A DNA stretch of 64,000 nt from Propionicimonas sp020161015 (GCF_964266745.1 NZ_CAXWGX010000023.1:507457-571456); one strand, 5' to 3'; shown: positions 17,934 to 26,409, counted from the stretch's first letter. Made by a program: numbers and translations. Notes: generated from the sequence alone by a model not told the origin.

Positions 17934-19525
17934 ATGGTGCGGGTGAGCGCCGTCCCGCCGCAGGTCCTGGCTGCCGACCTCGGGACCTCGGGCATGAAGC
18001 TCGCCCTCGTCGGCCACGACGGGCGGCTCGTCGGCTGGGAGACCGAGCCGGTGGAGCTGCTGATCCTGCCCGGTGGCGGTGCCGAGCAGGTTCCGCAGCA
18101 CTGGTGGGACGCCTTCGGCCGCTGCGCGGCGCGCCTGGCCGCCGCCCACCCGGCGCACTTCCGGGCAGTGACGGCGGTCTGCTGCTCGACGCAGGGTGAG
18201 GGCACGATCCCGGTGGACGCGGCCGGCGAGGCGTTGTCGAACTGCATCCTGTGGATGGACATGCGCGGCGCTCCGAACCTGCGACGGCAGTTCGGGGGGC
18301 GGCCGGCGATCAACGGGCTCTCCGCGGCCCGTCACGCCCGGTGGGTGAGGGTCACCGGGGGGGACCCTCACCCACCGGGAAGGACCAGGCGGCCCACATG
18401 CTATGGGTGCGCGACGAGCTGCCCGAGGTGTACGAGCGCACCGCGACGTTCCTGAACGTCCTCGACTACCTCAACCTGCGCCTGACCGGACGGGCGGTCG
18501 CGACGGTCGACTCGATCCTCACCGCCTGGGTGACCGACAACCGCGACCCGGGGAAGGTCGCCTACGACCCCGGCCTGGTCTCCCGGTGCGGGATCGACGC
18601 CGCCAAGCTCCCGCCGATCGTGGCCTGCACAGAGGTGATCGGCACCCTCACCCCCGCGGCCGCCACCCACCTGGGACTGCCCACCTCCGTGCAGGTGGTG
18701 GCCGGCGCGATCGACGTGACGGCCGCAGCCATCGGCGCGGGGACCATCGACAACGGCGACTGCCACCTCTACCTCGGGACGTCGTCCTGGATCGCCGGCC
18801 ACGTCCCGGGCAAGAAGACCGACCCGCTGCACGGGATCGCGTCCGTGCCCTGCGCGCTGGACGACCGCTACCTGATGATCGCCCTCCAGGCGACCGCGGC
18901 CGGCAACCTGAACTGGCTGCGCGACAACGTCGTCGGCAGCGACGACCCGCTCGTGGCCGCCGACGTCCGCGGCGAGTTCTTCGCGCTCTCCGACCAGATC
19001 GTGCCGCGGGTGCCCGCCGGGTCCAACGGCGTCATCTTCACCCCGTGGATCTACGGCGAGCGCGTGCCGGTCGACGACCTGTCGCTGCGTGCCGGCCTGT
19101 TCAACGTGTCGCTGCACAACACCCGCGCCGACCTGCTGCGCTCGGTCTTCGAGGGGATCGCGCTCAACACGCGCTGGATGCTGGGGCCGGTGAACGGCTT
19201 CCTGGGCCGCCCGGTGCGCTCGATCCGGCTGATCGGCGGAGGGGCGCGCTCGAACTCGTGGACTCAGATCCTCGCCGACGTGCTGGGCGTCCCGGTGCAC
19301 CGGGTCGACCAGCCGGTCGCGGCCAACGCGCGCGGGGCGGGCCTGATCGGTGCGCTCGGCGTGGGCGCGGTCACCGCCGGGGAGCTCACCGACCTGGTCG
19401 CCGTGGCGGACGTGCGCGAGCCCGACCCGGCCGTGCGTGCGGTCTACGACGACGCGTTCGCCACCTTCGTCGACCTGCACAAGCGACTCGGGCCGCTGTA
19501 CCGGCGGCTCGCCCGGCGCCGCTGA
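17934..19525 (+). pseudogene. FGGY-family carbohydrate kinase (xylulokinase-like), frameshifted
   Basis: Two frames together make one normal-length FGGY kinase of about 530 aa. Frame one starts at ATG 17934 (GTG 17937 or 17943 are also possible) with the N-terminal phosphate-binding motif ADLGTSGMKLAL and runs to about 18360. From there similarity continues in the -1 frame with SPTGKDQAAHM, the catalytic-Asp motif VVAGAIDVTAAAIGAG, and GGGARSNSW, to TGA 19525. The break lies in a run of seven G (18357-18363). Eight G would restore VTGGGPSPTGKD, the expected family sequence. The run sits in the loop of a 13-bp perfect hairpin, so a sequencing or assembly error is likely; slippage or true inactivation are alternatives. 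Context implies phosphorylation of the sugar handled by the aldolase fusion. Confidence 0.8.
18341..18375. repeat. 13-bp perfect inverted repeat inside the kinase gene
   Basis: GTGGGTGAGGGTC (18341-18353) is the exact reverse complement of GACCCTCACCCAC (18363-18375). The nine-base loop ACCGGGGGG contains most of the G-run where the reading frame breaks. Such a hairpin with a homopolymer loop is prone to polymerase slippage, in the cell or in sequencing. Confidence 0.85.
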
Positions 19526-19562
19526 CGCCCCACGCGGGCCGCGGCGCGCGTTCCCGCGACCC

Positions 19563-20786
19563 TCAGTCCAGGTCGCCGGGGATGGCGACGTCCATCGACG
19601 GCTCGGGCTGGCGGGCCATCCACGCCCCGATCACGGCCAGCAGGACACCGAGGACGGCGAAGCTCACCACGAACCCGCCGTCGCCGGTGCGGGCGGCGTC
19701 CATGAACAGGACGACGACGAACGACGCCTGGCCGCACAGCTGGAACAACCCGGACGAGGCGCCCTCCGGGGTGGGCGCGGCGATCTCGGAGGCGTACTGC
19801 ATGCCGACCGGCATCGCGCCGGTGAGCAGGAACCCGACGGCGAAGGCGCAGGCGCCGAGCACCAGGAGCGAGTCCTGGGGCACCACGAAAGCGATCATCA
19901 GCGGAGCGGCGACGATCATCGGCCAGGCCGTCCACGGCACCCGCCGCCCGGTGCGGTCGGAGGCGGCGCCCAGCACGAGGGCGCCGAGGACGCCCCCCAC
20001 CAGCAGCAGTTCGAGCAGCAGTTCTGCGGCCGACTCGGGCAGGCCGATCGCGCTCACCACCTGCAGGGCCCAGGTGGAGAGCCCGTTGAACACGCCGAGG
20101 GCGACGAAGAGGGCGGCCAGGAACACCTGGAACGGACGCAGCCGCAGCGCGTGCCGCAGCCCGGTGAGTTCGAGCGCGCGGGCCTGGTCGGCGTCCACGA
20201 TCGCGCGGTCGGCGTCGCGGGCGAACAGGCAGTACAGCGCGGCGGTGACGGCCGCAGCCAGGCCGTAGGCGAGCAGGACCTGGTCGAGGGCGAGGCCGGC
20301 GTCCAGCAGCGCCGGGGTGAATGCCGTGCCGAGGGCGACGCCCACCATCATGGCGAGGGTGAGGACCGAGACGACGGTCGCGCGGCGGCGCCGCGGGAAC
20401 CACTTGCCGGCGACGGTCGTCCACGCGTTGAACATCAGCGGCTGCGCCGCCGCGACCAGGACGGTCGCCGCCATCGCCGCAGCGTACGACGTGCCCGCCA
20501 ACCCGCGGGCGATACCGCCGACCGCCACCGCGACGGCGCCGAGCCCCACGGCGAGCCGGATGCCGTACCGGTCGACGAGCCAGGCCGCGGGGATGGAGAG
20601 CGGGATGAACACCACCATGAAGACGATGGAGAAGTAGCCGATCTGGGTGGTGGAGACGCCGTAGAAGGCCGCGGCGGTCGCGCTCACCGGGGAGAGTGCG
20701 ATCCACTGGAGCTGGATCGTGATGTTCACCAGCACCGAGACCGCCAGCACCACCCAGCGGTAGTGCGGTCCGGTGGCTGCGCTCAC
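19563..20786 (-). CDS. Major facilitator superfamily transporter
   Basis: A 407-aa protein with 12 predicted transmembrane helices. The loop between helices 2 and 3, WLVDRYGIRLAVGLG, is the MFS signature, and the corresponding second-half loop is GAASDRTGRRVPW. I chose GTG 20786; the open frame to 20927 has no hydrophobic start and many Arg/Pro residues. It converges on the FGGY kinase gene with 38 bases between. It could import the substrate of the kinase/aldolase unit, but the class (several MFS sugar, acid and drug families) cannot be fixed from the sequence. Confidence 0.82.
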   Translation of the reverse strand: MSAATGPHYRWVVLAVSVLVNITIQLQWIALSPVSATAAAFYGVSTTQIGYFSIVFMVVFIPLSIPAAWLVDRYGIRLAVGLGAVAVAVGGIARGLAGTSYAAAMAATVLVAAAQPLMFNAWTTVAGKWFPRRRRATVVSVLTLAMMVGVALGTAFTPALLDAGLALDQVLLAYGLAAAVTAALYCLFARDADRAIVDADQARALELTGLRHALRLRPFQVFLAALFVALGVFNGLSTWALQVVSAIGLPESAAELLLELLLVGGVLGALVLGAASDRTGRRVPWTAWPMIVAAPLMIAFVVPQDSLLVLGACAFAVGFLLTGAMPVGMQYASEIAAPTPEGASSGLFQLCGQASFVVVLFMDAARTGDGGFVVSFAVLGVLLAVIGAWMARQPEPSMDVAIPGDLD

Positions 20787-20937
20787 GCCGCACACCCTAG
20801 TGAGGGCGCCGCCCGGGTCGCGTCCCGCCGCGCGCGTCGGTGGGACGGTCCGGCGTCGTGGGGTCGGGACTTGTCTGTTGCGCACAGGATTTCCGGCCGG
20901 AGCTCGGTCGGCCGCACAGTTGCGCACCCGCAGAGCG

Positions 20938-20953
20938 ATACCCCGGGAGGTAT
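20938..20953. promoter_or_regulatory. CsoR-like palindromic site upstream of the GCPVCNK membrane protein
   Basis: ATACCCCGGGAGGTAT is an imperfect palindrome (six of eight pairs) of the general ATACCCC...GGGTAT type bound by CsoR/RcnR copper or metal-stress repressors. It lies 35 bases before ATG 20988, where it could block transcription. No csoR gene is in the window. Confidence 0.35.
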
Positions 20954-20987
20954 GCTTCGAGCGTCCGCAGACGTGAGGAGCACCGCC

Positions 20988-21518
20988 ATGGACGCCAGCG
21001 CGCCGAGCCTGCCCACCATCCCGCAGGGACCGGTGCGACCGTCGTCGCGCCCGAGCGCGGCGCGGGCGTGGGGGGCGGTGGTGTCCTGGCCGCGTCGCCG
21101 ACGGGTGGTCTCACTCCTGGCCGCCGTCGCGACGGTGGTGCTGATGGGGGTGTCCACGGCGATGATCCCCAACCCGGTCTTCGGGCGCGCGGTACCGACC
21201 ACCTGGTGGGCCTGGCCCGCGCTGCTGGTCACGGCGGTCCTCGGCGGGCTGCTCAGCGCGACCTATGTGCGCGGGGACGCGGTCGCCGAGCCGGCCTCCC
21301 GTGCGGGCCTGGCCGGGGGACTGCTCAGCTACCTCGCCGTCGGCTGCCCGGTGTGCAACAAGCTCGCGCTGCTGGCGCTGGGCTACACGGGAGCGCTCAC
21401 GTGGTTCGCCCCGGTGCAGCCCCTGCTCGCCGTCGGTGGCGTTGCCCTGCTGGCCTGGGCGCTGCACGTGCGGCTGAAGGGCGAGATCGCCTGTCCCGTG
21501 CCAGCGCCGGGCAGCTGA
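20988..21518 (+). CDS. Membrane protein with GCPVCNK thiol motif
   Basis: A 176-aa protein with a basic, proline-rich N-terminal tail (about 40 residues) and four hydrophobic helices. The conserved-looking segment AVGCPVCNKLALLALGYTGA near residue 120 has a CxxC pair at the start of a helix, and a further Cys sits near the C terminus (EIACPVPA). A membrane CPxC motif suggests a metal or redox role, for instance in copper or mercury handling, but I cannot name the family. GAGGAG upstream of ATG 20988 gives the start. It is divergent from the MFS gene, with a CsoR-like palindrome in the gap. Confidence 0.6.
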   Translation: MDASAPSLPTIPQGPVRPSSRPSAARAWGAVVSWPRRRRVVSLLAAVATVVLMGVSTAMIPNPVFGRAVPTTWWAWPALLVTAVLGGLLSATYVRGDAVAEPASRAGLAGGLLSYLAVGCPVCNKLALLALGYTGALTWFAPVQPLLAVGGVALLAWALHVRLKGEIACPVPAPGS

Positions 21519-21585
21519 CCGGCCGCGGTCCGGGCCGCAGCGGCGATCCGGCGCGTCCTGCCGGCGGGGCCCGAGCGGCGCCCGG

Positions 21586-23646
21586 TCAGGCGAGCAGGTG
21601 CAGCTCGCGGGCCCGGGCGACCGCCTCCACCCGGTTCGCCGTGCCGAGCTTGGTGGCGATCGCGTGCACGTGCGTCTTCACGGTGCCGACCGTGACGTAG
21701 AGCTCTGCGGCGATCCGCGCGTTCGAACGACCGGTGGCCATCAGGGCGAGCACCTCCTGCTCCCGGGCGCTCAGCGTCTGCCCGTCGGGGAGCGGGAGCG
21801 CGCCGGCGCGCCGGGTGGTGGCGAGGGTCCGCGCCTCGGTGAGGGTCGTCAGGTCGCCGCCGCTGCGGGCGAGCTCCATGGCCGACCGGGCGACCGCGGC
21901 CGCGTCCGGGTCGTCGAGTGCGAGCAGCGCCTCCGCGCGCGCCAGCCGAACCAACGCGGCCGACGGCTCGTCGCCCGCCGACGCCGGGAAGCGGTCGCAG
22001 GCGGCGAGGGCCGCCTCCGGCCGGCCGCGTCCCAGCTCGATGCGGGCGAGGTTGCGGATCATCTCGGCCACCGCCAGCCGGTTGCCCACAGAGGCGAGCA
22101 GCGGCAGGGCCTCCTCGTAGGCCGCCACGGCACGGTCGACCTCGCCGGCCGCGAGCAAGGCGTGTCCGAGCACCGTCAGGGCGTCCCCGCGGTAGAGCAC
22201 CTCGCGCTCCGGCGGCAGCCCCGGGGGCAGGAGCCCGAGGGCGGCCTCTGCCTGGGCGACCGCCTCGGCGTGCCGACCCTCGGCGCGGGCGGCCGTGGAC
22301 CTGATCTGCGCGCTCAGCCCGGGCTGGACCACGGCGAGTGGGTCGGTGCCCGGGGCCGCGTCCCGGGCGGCCCGCGCTGCGTGGTCCAGCCACCCCCGCG
22401 CCGCGGCACCCTCACCGCGCAGGGCACCGGCCCACCCCTGGAGCAGGCACACCAGCACGCTGTGGTGCGCGACGTCGTCCGGCAGCAGGTCGAGGGCAGC
22501 CTGGAGCGCACGCAGTTCGCCGGAGTGGATGAGCAGGGCGCCGGCCCGCCAGATCACCTCGTAGCTCGCCGGGTAGCCGGCCCGCACCGCCTGGCCGATG
22601 GCCTCCAGCGGCAGGTCGTGGTCGAGCAGCCAGCGGGCCGCACGCAGGTGCACGTCGCCCGCCACCGTGCCGGCCCGGGTTCGCAGCAGTTCTGCGAACA
22701 GGCGGTGGAACCGGTACCAGCGGCGCTGGTCGTCCAGCGGCAGCAGCAGAAGGTTCGCCCGTTCCAGCTCCCTGAGGGTCTCGGCGCCGTCCGTCCGCCC
22801 GGTGACCGCGTCGCACAGCTCACCGGTGAGCCGGTCGAGATGGGCTGTGCGCAGCAGGAAGTCGATGGTCGGCCGGTCGAGGCGGGCGAGCACCTCCTCG
22901 GTCACGTAGTCGAGGACGAACCGGTGCTCCGCGGCGAGGGCGGCCGCCCTCGCCGCCGCGTCCGGGCGTCCGGAGAGGGTGAGCGCCACGAGTTGCAGCA
23001 CGGCCGGCCAGCCCTCGGTGGTCTCGGTGAGCACGGCCACCGACTCCAGCGGCAGCGTGAGGCCCATCCGCCGGCGCAGGAACTGGTCGGCCTCGGCCTC
23101 GGTGAAGCGCAACTGCTCGGCGCGCACCTCGACCAGCTCGCCCGCTGCCCGCAACCGGGCCAGCCGCAGCGGGGGGTCCTCCCGGGTGCTGATCACCAGC
23201 CGCCGATCGTGGGGGAGCGCGGCGAGGAGCGCCTCGACCACCGCGTGGACGGTGCGGTCGGAGATCACCTGGTAGTCGTCGAGCACGAGGACCTCCGGCG
23301 CGTCCGGCTCCTCCAGCAGGCGGGCCAGCCCTGCGGCGACGTCGACCGGCTCGCCGACCTCGCCCAGGTGGACGAGGGCTCCCGGCTGGCCGCCGGAGAG
23401 GACGGCAACGAGGGAGGGCACCAGCCGTCCCGGGTCGTTGTCGGACTCGTCGAGGGAGATCCACGCGGCCCGCCGTCCCGCGGTGGTCACCCAGTCGACC
23501 ACGGCGCTCGTCTTGCCGAACCCCGGCGGGGCGGAGACGACGACCAGCCGGGCCGGCGTCGCAGACAGCAGTTCGGTGAGCCGGGGACGGGAGACCAGGC
23601 CCGGGCCGACCCGCGGGGTCGACACCTTGCCGCGCAGCAGATCCAT
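21586..23646 (-). CDS. MalT-like LuxR-family regulator with ATPase domain
   Basis: A 686-aa regulator of the large ATP-binding (MalT/LAL) type, shorter than MalT (about 900). The Walker A loop SAPPGFGKTSAVVDW is near residue 40 and Walker B VLVLDDYQVISD near 120. The middle is a helical TPR-like region, and the C terminus is a LuxR helix-turn-helix (LSAREQEVLALMATGRSN, then VGTVKTHVHAIATKLG). ATG 23646 has GAGGTGG upstream and places Walker A correctly; the open frame continues to 23985 without homology. It is divergent from a two-gene operon (23839 and 24057) and probably activates it. Confidence 0.85.
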   Translation of the reverse strand: MDLLRGKVSTPRVGPGLVSRPRLTELLSATPARLVVVSAPPGFGKTSAVVDWVTTAGRRAAWISLDESDNDPGRLVPSLVAVLSGGQPGALVHLGEVGEPVDVAAGLARLLEEPDAPEVLVLDDYQVISDRTVHAVVEALLAALPHDRRLVISTREDPPLRLARLRAAGELVEVRAEQLRFTEAEADQFLRRRMGLTLPLESVAVLTETTEGWPAVLQLVALTLSGRPDAAARAAALAAEHRFVLDYVTEEVLARLDRPTIDFLLRTAHLDRLTGELCDAVTGRTDGAETLRELERANLLLLPLDDQRRWYRFHRLFAELLRTRAGTVAGDVHLRAARWLLDHDLPLEAIGQAVRAGYPASYEVIWRAGALLIHSGELRALQAALDLLPDDVAHHSVLVCLLQGWAGALRGEGAAARGWLDHAARAARDAAPGTDPLAVVQPGLSAQIRSTAARAEGRHAEAVAQAEAALGLLPPGLPPEREVLYRGDALTVLGHALLAAGEVDRAVAAYEEALPLLASVGNRLAVAEMIRNLARIELGRGRPEAALAACDRFPASAGDEPSAALVRLARAEALLALDDPDAAAVARSAMELARSGGDLTTLTEARTLATTRRAGALPLPDGQTLSAREQEVLALMATGRSNARIAAELYVTVGTVKTHVHAIATKLGTANRVEAVARARELHLLA

Positions 23647-23767
23647 GGCCACCTCACCAGGGCCGACGCCGCCCGCCCGGGCCCCGGCACTGCGCAGAAT
23701 GCTAGCCGGGACGCTGCCTCCGGCGTGGGGGCGTCGCAGGGTTCGCCGGCCGCGTATCAACCAGTGA

Positions 23768-23785
23768 CTCCATCCCCCGATGGAG
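23768..23785. promoter_or_regulatory. Perfect inverted repeat in the LuxR/small-protein intergenic region
   Basis: CTCCATC-CCCC-GATGGAG is a perfect 7-bp-arm palindrome 53 bases before ATG 23839 and 121 bases upstream of the LuxR start. It contains the core CATC-N4-GATG that also occurs upstream of 37004, next to the second MalT-like regulator, so it is a candidate binding site for this regulator family. Confidence 0.45.
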
Positions 23786-23838
23786 GCCCGGTGAGCCCGC
23801 CCGCGAGAGGCTGGTGCCGTCGGTGGATCAGGAGAGAC

Positions 23839-24057
23839 ATGAGCCAGAGGATGACGATGCGAGTGGTGGTGCCGGGCCGGCTGTCGGCCGAGCTGGCCGA
23901 GTGGCTGGAGCCGCTGTCGGCCGTGGAACTGCCCGGCGGTGCCACCGAGCTGGTCGGCGTGCTCCCGGACCAGAGTGCCGTGCACTCGGTGTGCAACCGA
24001 CTGCGTGACCTGGGGCTGTCCCTGGACTCGATGACCGTGGAGAAGGAGAGGAACTGA
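23839..24057 (+). CDS. Small LRDLG-motif protein linked to MalT-like regulator
   Basis: A 72-aa soluble protein with no signal peptide. It has a beta-rich N-terminal half (MRVVVPGRLSAELAEWLEPL) and a helical segment, DQSAVHSVCNRLRDLGLSLD. The spacing DQxxxHxxxxxLRDLGxxL recurs in the product of 37752-38033, which also sits beside a MalT-like LuxR gene, so the two appear to be paralogues. AGGAGAG lies just before ATG 23839. The stop overlaps the next start by one base. The function is unknown; a partner or modulator of the regulator, or its target, are both possible. Confidence 0.65.
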   Translation: MSQRMTMRVVVPGRLSAELAEWLEPLSAVELPGGATELVGVLPDQSAVHSVCNRLRDLGLSLDSMTVEKERN

Positions 24058-24476
24058 TGAGCGTGGAAGAGGGGAGCGTCCGCCGGCCCTGGCAGGCCTG
24101 GGCGCTCGCGGTGACGGAGCTGTTCATCACCGGGCAGGCTGTCTACGGCGGCGTGGGCCTGATCACCGACAGCTGGCAGTTGCCCACCCAGTGGCTGGCC
24201 CGCACGCCGTTCGACACGTGGGTGGGCCCGGGGTGGGTGCTGATCGCCCTGGTCGGCCTGCCGCACCTGCTGGCCGCGATCCCCGTCGTCTTCCTGCCCC
24301 GGCGGCCGCGCCTGGGGATCCTCGCCGGCTACCTCGCCGGCGGGTCGCTGCTGGTCTGGATCGGAGCGCAGGTCACCCTGCTCGGCATCTACTTCTTCCT
24401 CCAGCCGGTGATCGTGGTGATCGGGATCATCGAGGCCGCGCTGGCCTTCTGGTGGAGCCGGCGGATCGCGCGCTGA
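24057..24476 (+). CDS. Four-helix membrane protein in MalT-like regulator module
   Basis: A 139-aa protein with four hydrophobic helices (about 14-34, 56-80, 88-108 and 112-134). It is translationally coupled to the preceding LRDLG protein (TGATG). No catalytic motif is visible and the family is not recognised. Its position suggests it is a target of the divergent LuxR regulator; the second module has a larger membrane protein (37004-37672) in the equivalent place. Confidence 0.6.
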   Translation: MSVEEGSVRRPWQAWALAVTELFITGQAVYGGVGLITDSWQLPTQWLARTPFDTWVGPGWVLIALVGLPHLLAAIPVVFLPRRPRLGILAGYLAGGSLLVWIGAQVTLLGIYFFLQPVIVVIGIIEAALAFWWSRRIAR

Positions 24477-24489
24477 ACGCTCGGCCGGC

Positions 24490-25005
24490 TCACCACACGA
24501 ACGGGACGAAGGCCCGCCGCACGCGCTGCCGGTACCCCGCGTACTCGGGGTACGTCGCCAGCAGCCAGGCCTCCTCGCGCCGGCGCTTGGTGTCGAAGAA
24601 CACCGCGCCGAGCGCCCAGGGCGCCAGGGCGAGCGGCGACGTGACCAGGGCCCACGCCAGCATCGACAACAGCACGCCCCCGTAGATCGGGTGGCGGACG
24701 TGGCCGTAGATGCCGTCCTGGCGCAGGACGCCGTCCGGCACCGGGCGCGGGAACGGCGTCAGCTGGCGTCCGAGACCCGCACCGCCGGCCAGCAGCAGCC
24801 CCACCCCCGTGACGAGGGTGACACCCGCGACCGCCCACAACCACGGGGTGGCCGCGGGCGGCCAGTCGGGCCCGAGCCAGCCGGTGAGCGCGACGACGGC
24901 GAAGACGACGACCTGCAACCCCACCCAGCCGCCGCCCCGGCGGCCGAGCGACGGCAGTCGGCTCTGCCCGGTCGGGCCGGGGTCGGGGATCGGTGCGTCG
25001 CTCAT
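24490..25005 (-). CDS. Isoprenylcysteine carboxyl methyltransferase-like membrane methyltransferase
   Basis: A 171-aa integral membrane protein of the ICMT/NnrU-like (PEMT superfamily) group. The C-terminal cofactor region is clear: GIYGHVRHPIYGGVLL near residue 98, then KRRREEAWLLATYPEYAGY and RQRVRRAFVPF. These motifs bind S-adenosylmethionine; the methyl acceptor in bacteria is unknown. ATG 25005 is preferred over an in-frame GTG three bases upstream. It converges on the previous membrane gene with 13 bases between. Confidence 0.8.
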   Translation of the reverse strand: MSDAPIPDPGPTGQSRLPSLGRRGGGWVGLQVVVFAVVALTGWLGPDWPPAATPWLWAVAGVTLVTGVGLLLAGGAGLGRQLTPFPRPVPDGVLRQDGIYGHVRHPIYGGVLLSMLAWALVTSPLALAPWALGAVFFDTKRRREEAWLLATYPEYAGYRQRVRRAFVPFVW

Positions 25006-25056
25006 CACCGGTCAGCGTAGGCCGCGGCGCCACCCGCTGGCGGCGACACCCTCCGG

Positions 25057-25404
25057 TCAGTCGGACGCGGCGCGCGCGGCCAGAACCTCGGGCATCACGT
25101 CGTAGACCGCGTCGACCACGCCTCGAAGGGCGACGGCGATGCGGTGCCCGGAGGGAGTGAGGGCGTACTCCACGTGCTGCTCCCCGCGGTCGTCGCGCAC
25201 GACGAGGCCGTCGCCGACGAGGGTGGTCAGGGTGCGGGACAGCATCCGGTCGCTGATGCCGCTGACGGCGCGGGCGGTCTCGGCGAAGCGGAGCGGGCCC
25301 TCCAGGAGGGCGATCAGCACGAGCGCCGGCCAGCGGTCGGTCACGTCGTCGACCACCGAACGCGACGGGCACAGTGCGCTGAACGCGTCGAACGGGCGGT
25401 CCAT
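25057..25404 (-). CDS. HxlR-family transcriptional regulator (YtfH/QorR-like)
   Basis: A 115-aa winged-helix regulator with the HxlR pattern: CPSRSVVDDVTDRWPALVLI, then RFAETARAVSGISDRMLSRT, and a wing ending VEYALTPSGHRI. CPSR-x-V near the N terminus is the conserved Cys region of redox-sensing members such as QorR/YodB. I chose ATG 25404 with AGAGGA upstream; a TTG at 25425 would add seven residues. It is divergent from the QorB-like gene across 75 bases, the same pairing as ytfH and ytfG (qorB) in E. coli, so it probably represses that gene until quinone or electrophile stress. Confidence 0.85.
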   Translation of the reverse strand: MDRPFDAFSALCPSRSVVDDVTDRWPALVLIALLEGPLRFAETARAVSGISDRMLSRTLTTLVGDGLVVRDDRGEQHVEYALTPSGHRIAVALRGVVDAVYDVMPEVLAARAASD

Positions 25405-25417
25405 CCTGCGTCCTCTC

Positions 25418-25470
25418 TTGGGCAACGTCCTATCAGGAGTATAGTGCTAATCATTCGTAAGTAACCTGAA
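25418..25470. promoter_or_regulatory. Overlapping divergent promoters of the HxlR and QorB-like genes
   Basis: On the + strand TTGGGC (25418-25423), a 16-base spacer and TATAGT (25440-25445) form a sigma-70-type promoter for the QorB-like gene. On the opposite strand TATACT (25444-25439) could serve as the -10 for hxlR. The gap is AT-richer than its surroundings. Confidence 0.5.
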
Positions 25471-25479
25471 GGAGAAGTC

Positions 25480-26331
25480 ATGACCCTCGCCGTCACCGGC
25501 GCCTCCGGCCACCTCGGCCGCCTGGTCGTCACCCATCTGCTCGCGCTCGGCGTCGCCCCGGGCGACATCGTCGCGCTGGTCCGCCGTCCGGACGCGGTCG
25601 CGGACCTCGCCGGACGCGGCGTCGCCGTCCGGGCGTTCGACTACGACCGGCCCGAGACCCTCGCCGCTGGCCTGGAGGGAGTGGACTCGCTGCTCCTCGT
25701 GTCTGGCACCGCCTTCGGAAGCCGGGAGGCCCAGCACCGGGCGGTGATCGAGGCGGCGAAGGCGGCCGGCGTGGGCCGGATCGTCTACACCAGCGCACCG
25801 ATGTCCGCGACCTCGGTCAACCCCGTCGTCCCCGAGCACCGCGCCACCGAGCAGGCGCTCGCGGAGTCCGGCGTCCCCCACGTCGTGCTGCGCAACGGCT
25901 GGTACCACGAGAACTACCTGCGCGACCTCGCGTCGGCCGGGCAGGCGGGCGAGATCCTCACTGCCGCCGGCGAGGGTCTCGTGTCGAGCGCCTCGCGCAA
26001 CGACCTCGCCGAAGCTGCTGCCCGCGTCCTGGCCGGCGACGAGGTGGGACGGACGTACACCCTCGGCGGCGACGTGGCGTGGAGCGTCGACGACCTGGCC
26101 GCGGACTACTCGGCCGTCCTGGGACGCCCCGTCGCGGTACGTCGGGTGAGCGGCGAGGAGAAGGCCGCGATCCTCGCGTCGTTCGGCCTCGACGAGGGGA
26201 CGATCGGCTTCGCCGTCGGGGTGGACGCCGCCATCGCCGCCGGCGAACTGGCGATCGACACCGGCGACCTGTCCCGGATCCTTGGCCGGCCGACCGCGCC
26301 GATCATCGACACCCTCCGCGCCGGAGCATAG
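25480..26331 (+). CDS. NmrA-like NAD(P)H:quinone oxidoreductase type 2 (QorB-like)
   Basis: A 283-aa short-chain-dehydrogenase-fold protein of the NmrA/QorB group, which reduces quinones with NADPH. The Rossmann loop is VTGASGHLG at residues 5-13; the RR after the second strand (ALVRRPD) suits NADP preference. RIVYTSAPMS and LRNGWYHENYL are typical QorB segments. CTGAAGGAG before ATG 25480 gives the start. The divergent HxlR regulator supports a role in quinone or electrophile detoxification. The transcript runs into the 52-bp palindrome at 26357. Confidence 0.85.
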   Translation: MTLAVTGASGHLGRLVVTHLLALGVAPGDIVALVRRPDAVADLAGRGVAVRAFDYDRPETLAAGLEGVDSLLLVSGTAFGSREAQHRAVIEAAKAAGVGRIVYTSAPMSATSVNPVVPEHRATEQALAESGVPHVVLRNGWYHENYLRDLASAGQAGEILTAAGEGLVSSASRNDLAEAAARVLAGDEVGRTYTLGGDVAWSVDDLAADYSAVLGRPVAVRRVSGEEKAAILASFGLDEGTIGFAVGVDAAIAAGELAIDTGDLSRILGRPTAPIIDTLRAGA

Positions 26332-26356
26332 GCGGCCCCCCGTCTCCGTTCCTGCC

Positions 26357-26408
26357 CCCGAATGCAACGGTCGCTGCCGGAATTCCGGCAGCGACCGTTG
26401 CATTCGGG
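26357..26408. terminator. 52-bp perfect palindrome, probable terminator or repetitive element
   Basis: Bases 26357-26382 are the exact reverse complement of 26383-26408 (26-bp arms, no loop, centred on GAATTC; outer ends CCCGAATGCAACGG and CCGTTGCATTCGGG). It begins 25 bases after the QorB-like stop, so it would fold into a very stable hairpin ending that transcript. Arm length and perfection exceed what a terminator needs, and it may belong to a dispersed palindromic repeat family. Confidence 0.7.
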
Positions 26409-26409
26409 A

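Noticed and set aside
15548..18313. 921-codon minus-strand open frame
   Set aside because: It is the complement of the aldolase-aminotransferase fusion, whose two domains have complete active sites.
18341..18375. Programmed -1 frameshift signal in the FGGY kinase
   Set aside because: The G-run lies in the hairpin loop, not upstream of the stem, and the preceding base breaks the standard slippery heptamer; family members are not known to use frameshifting.
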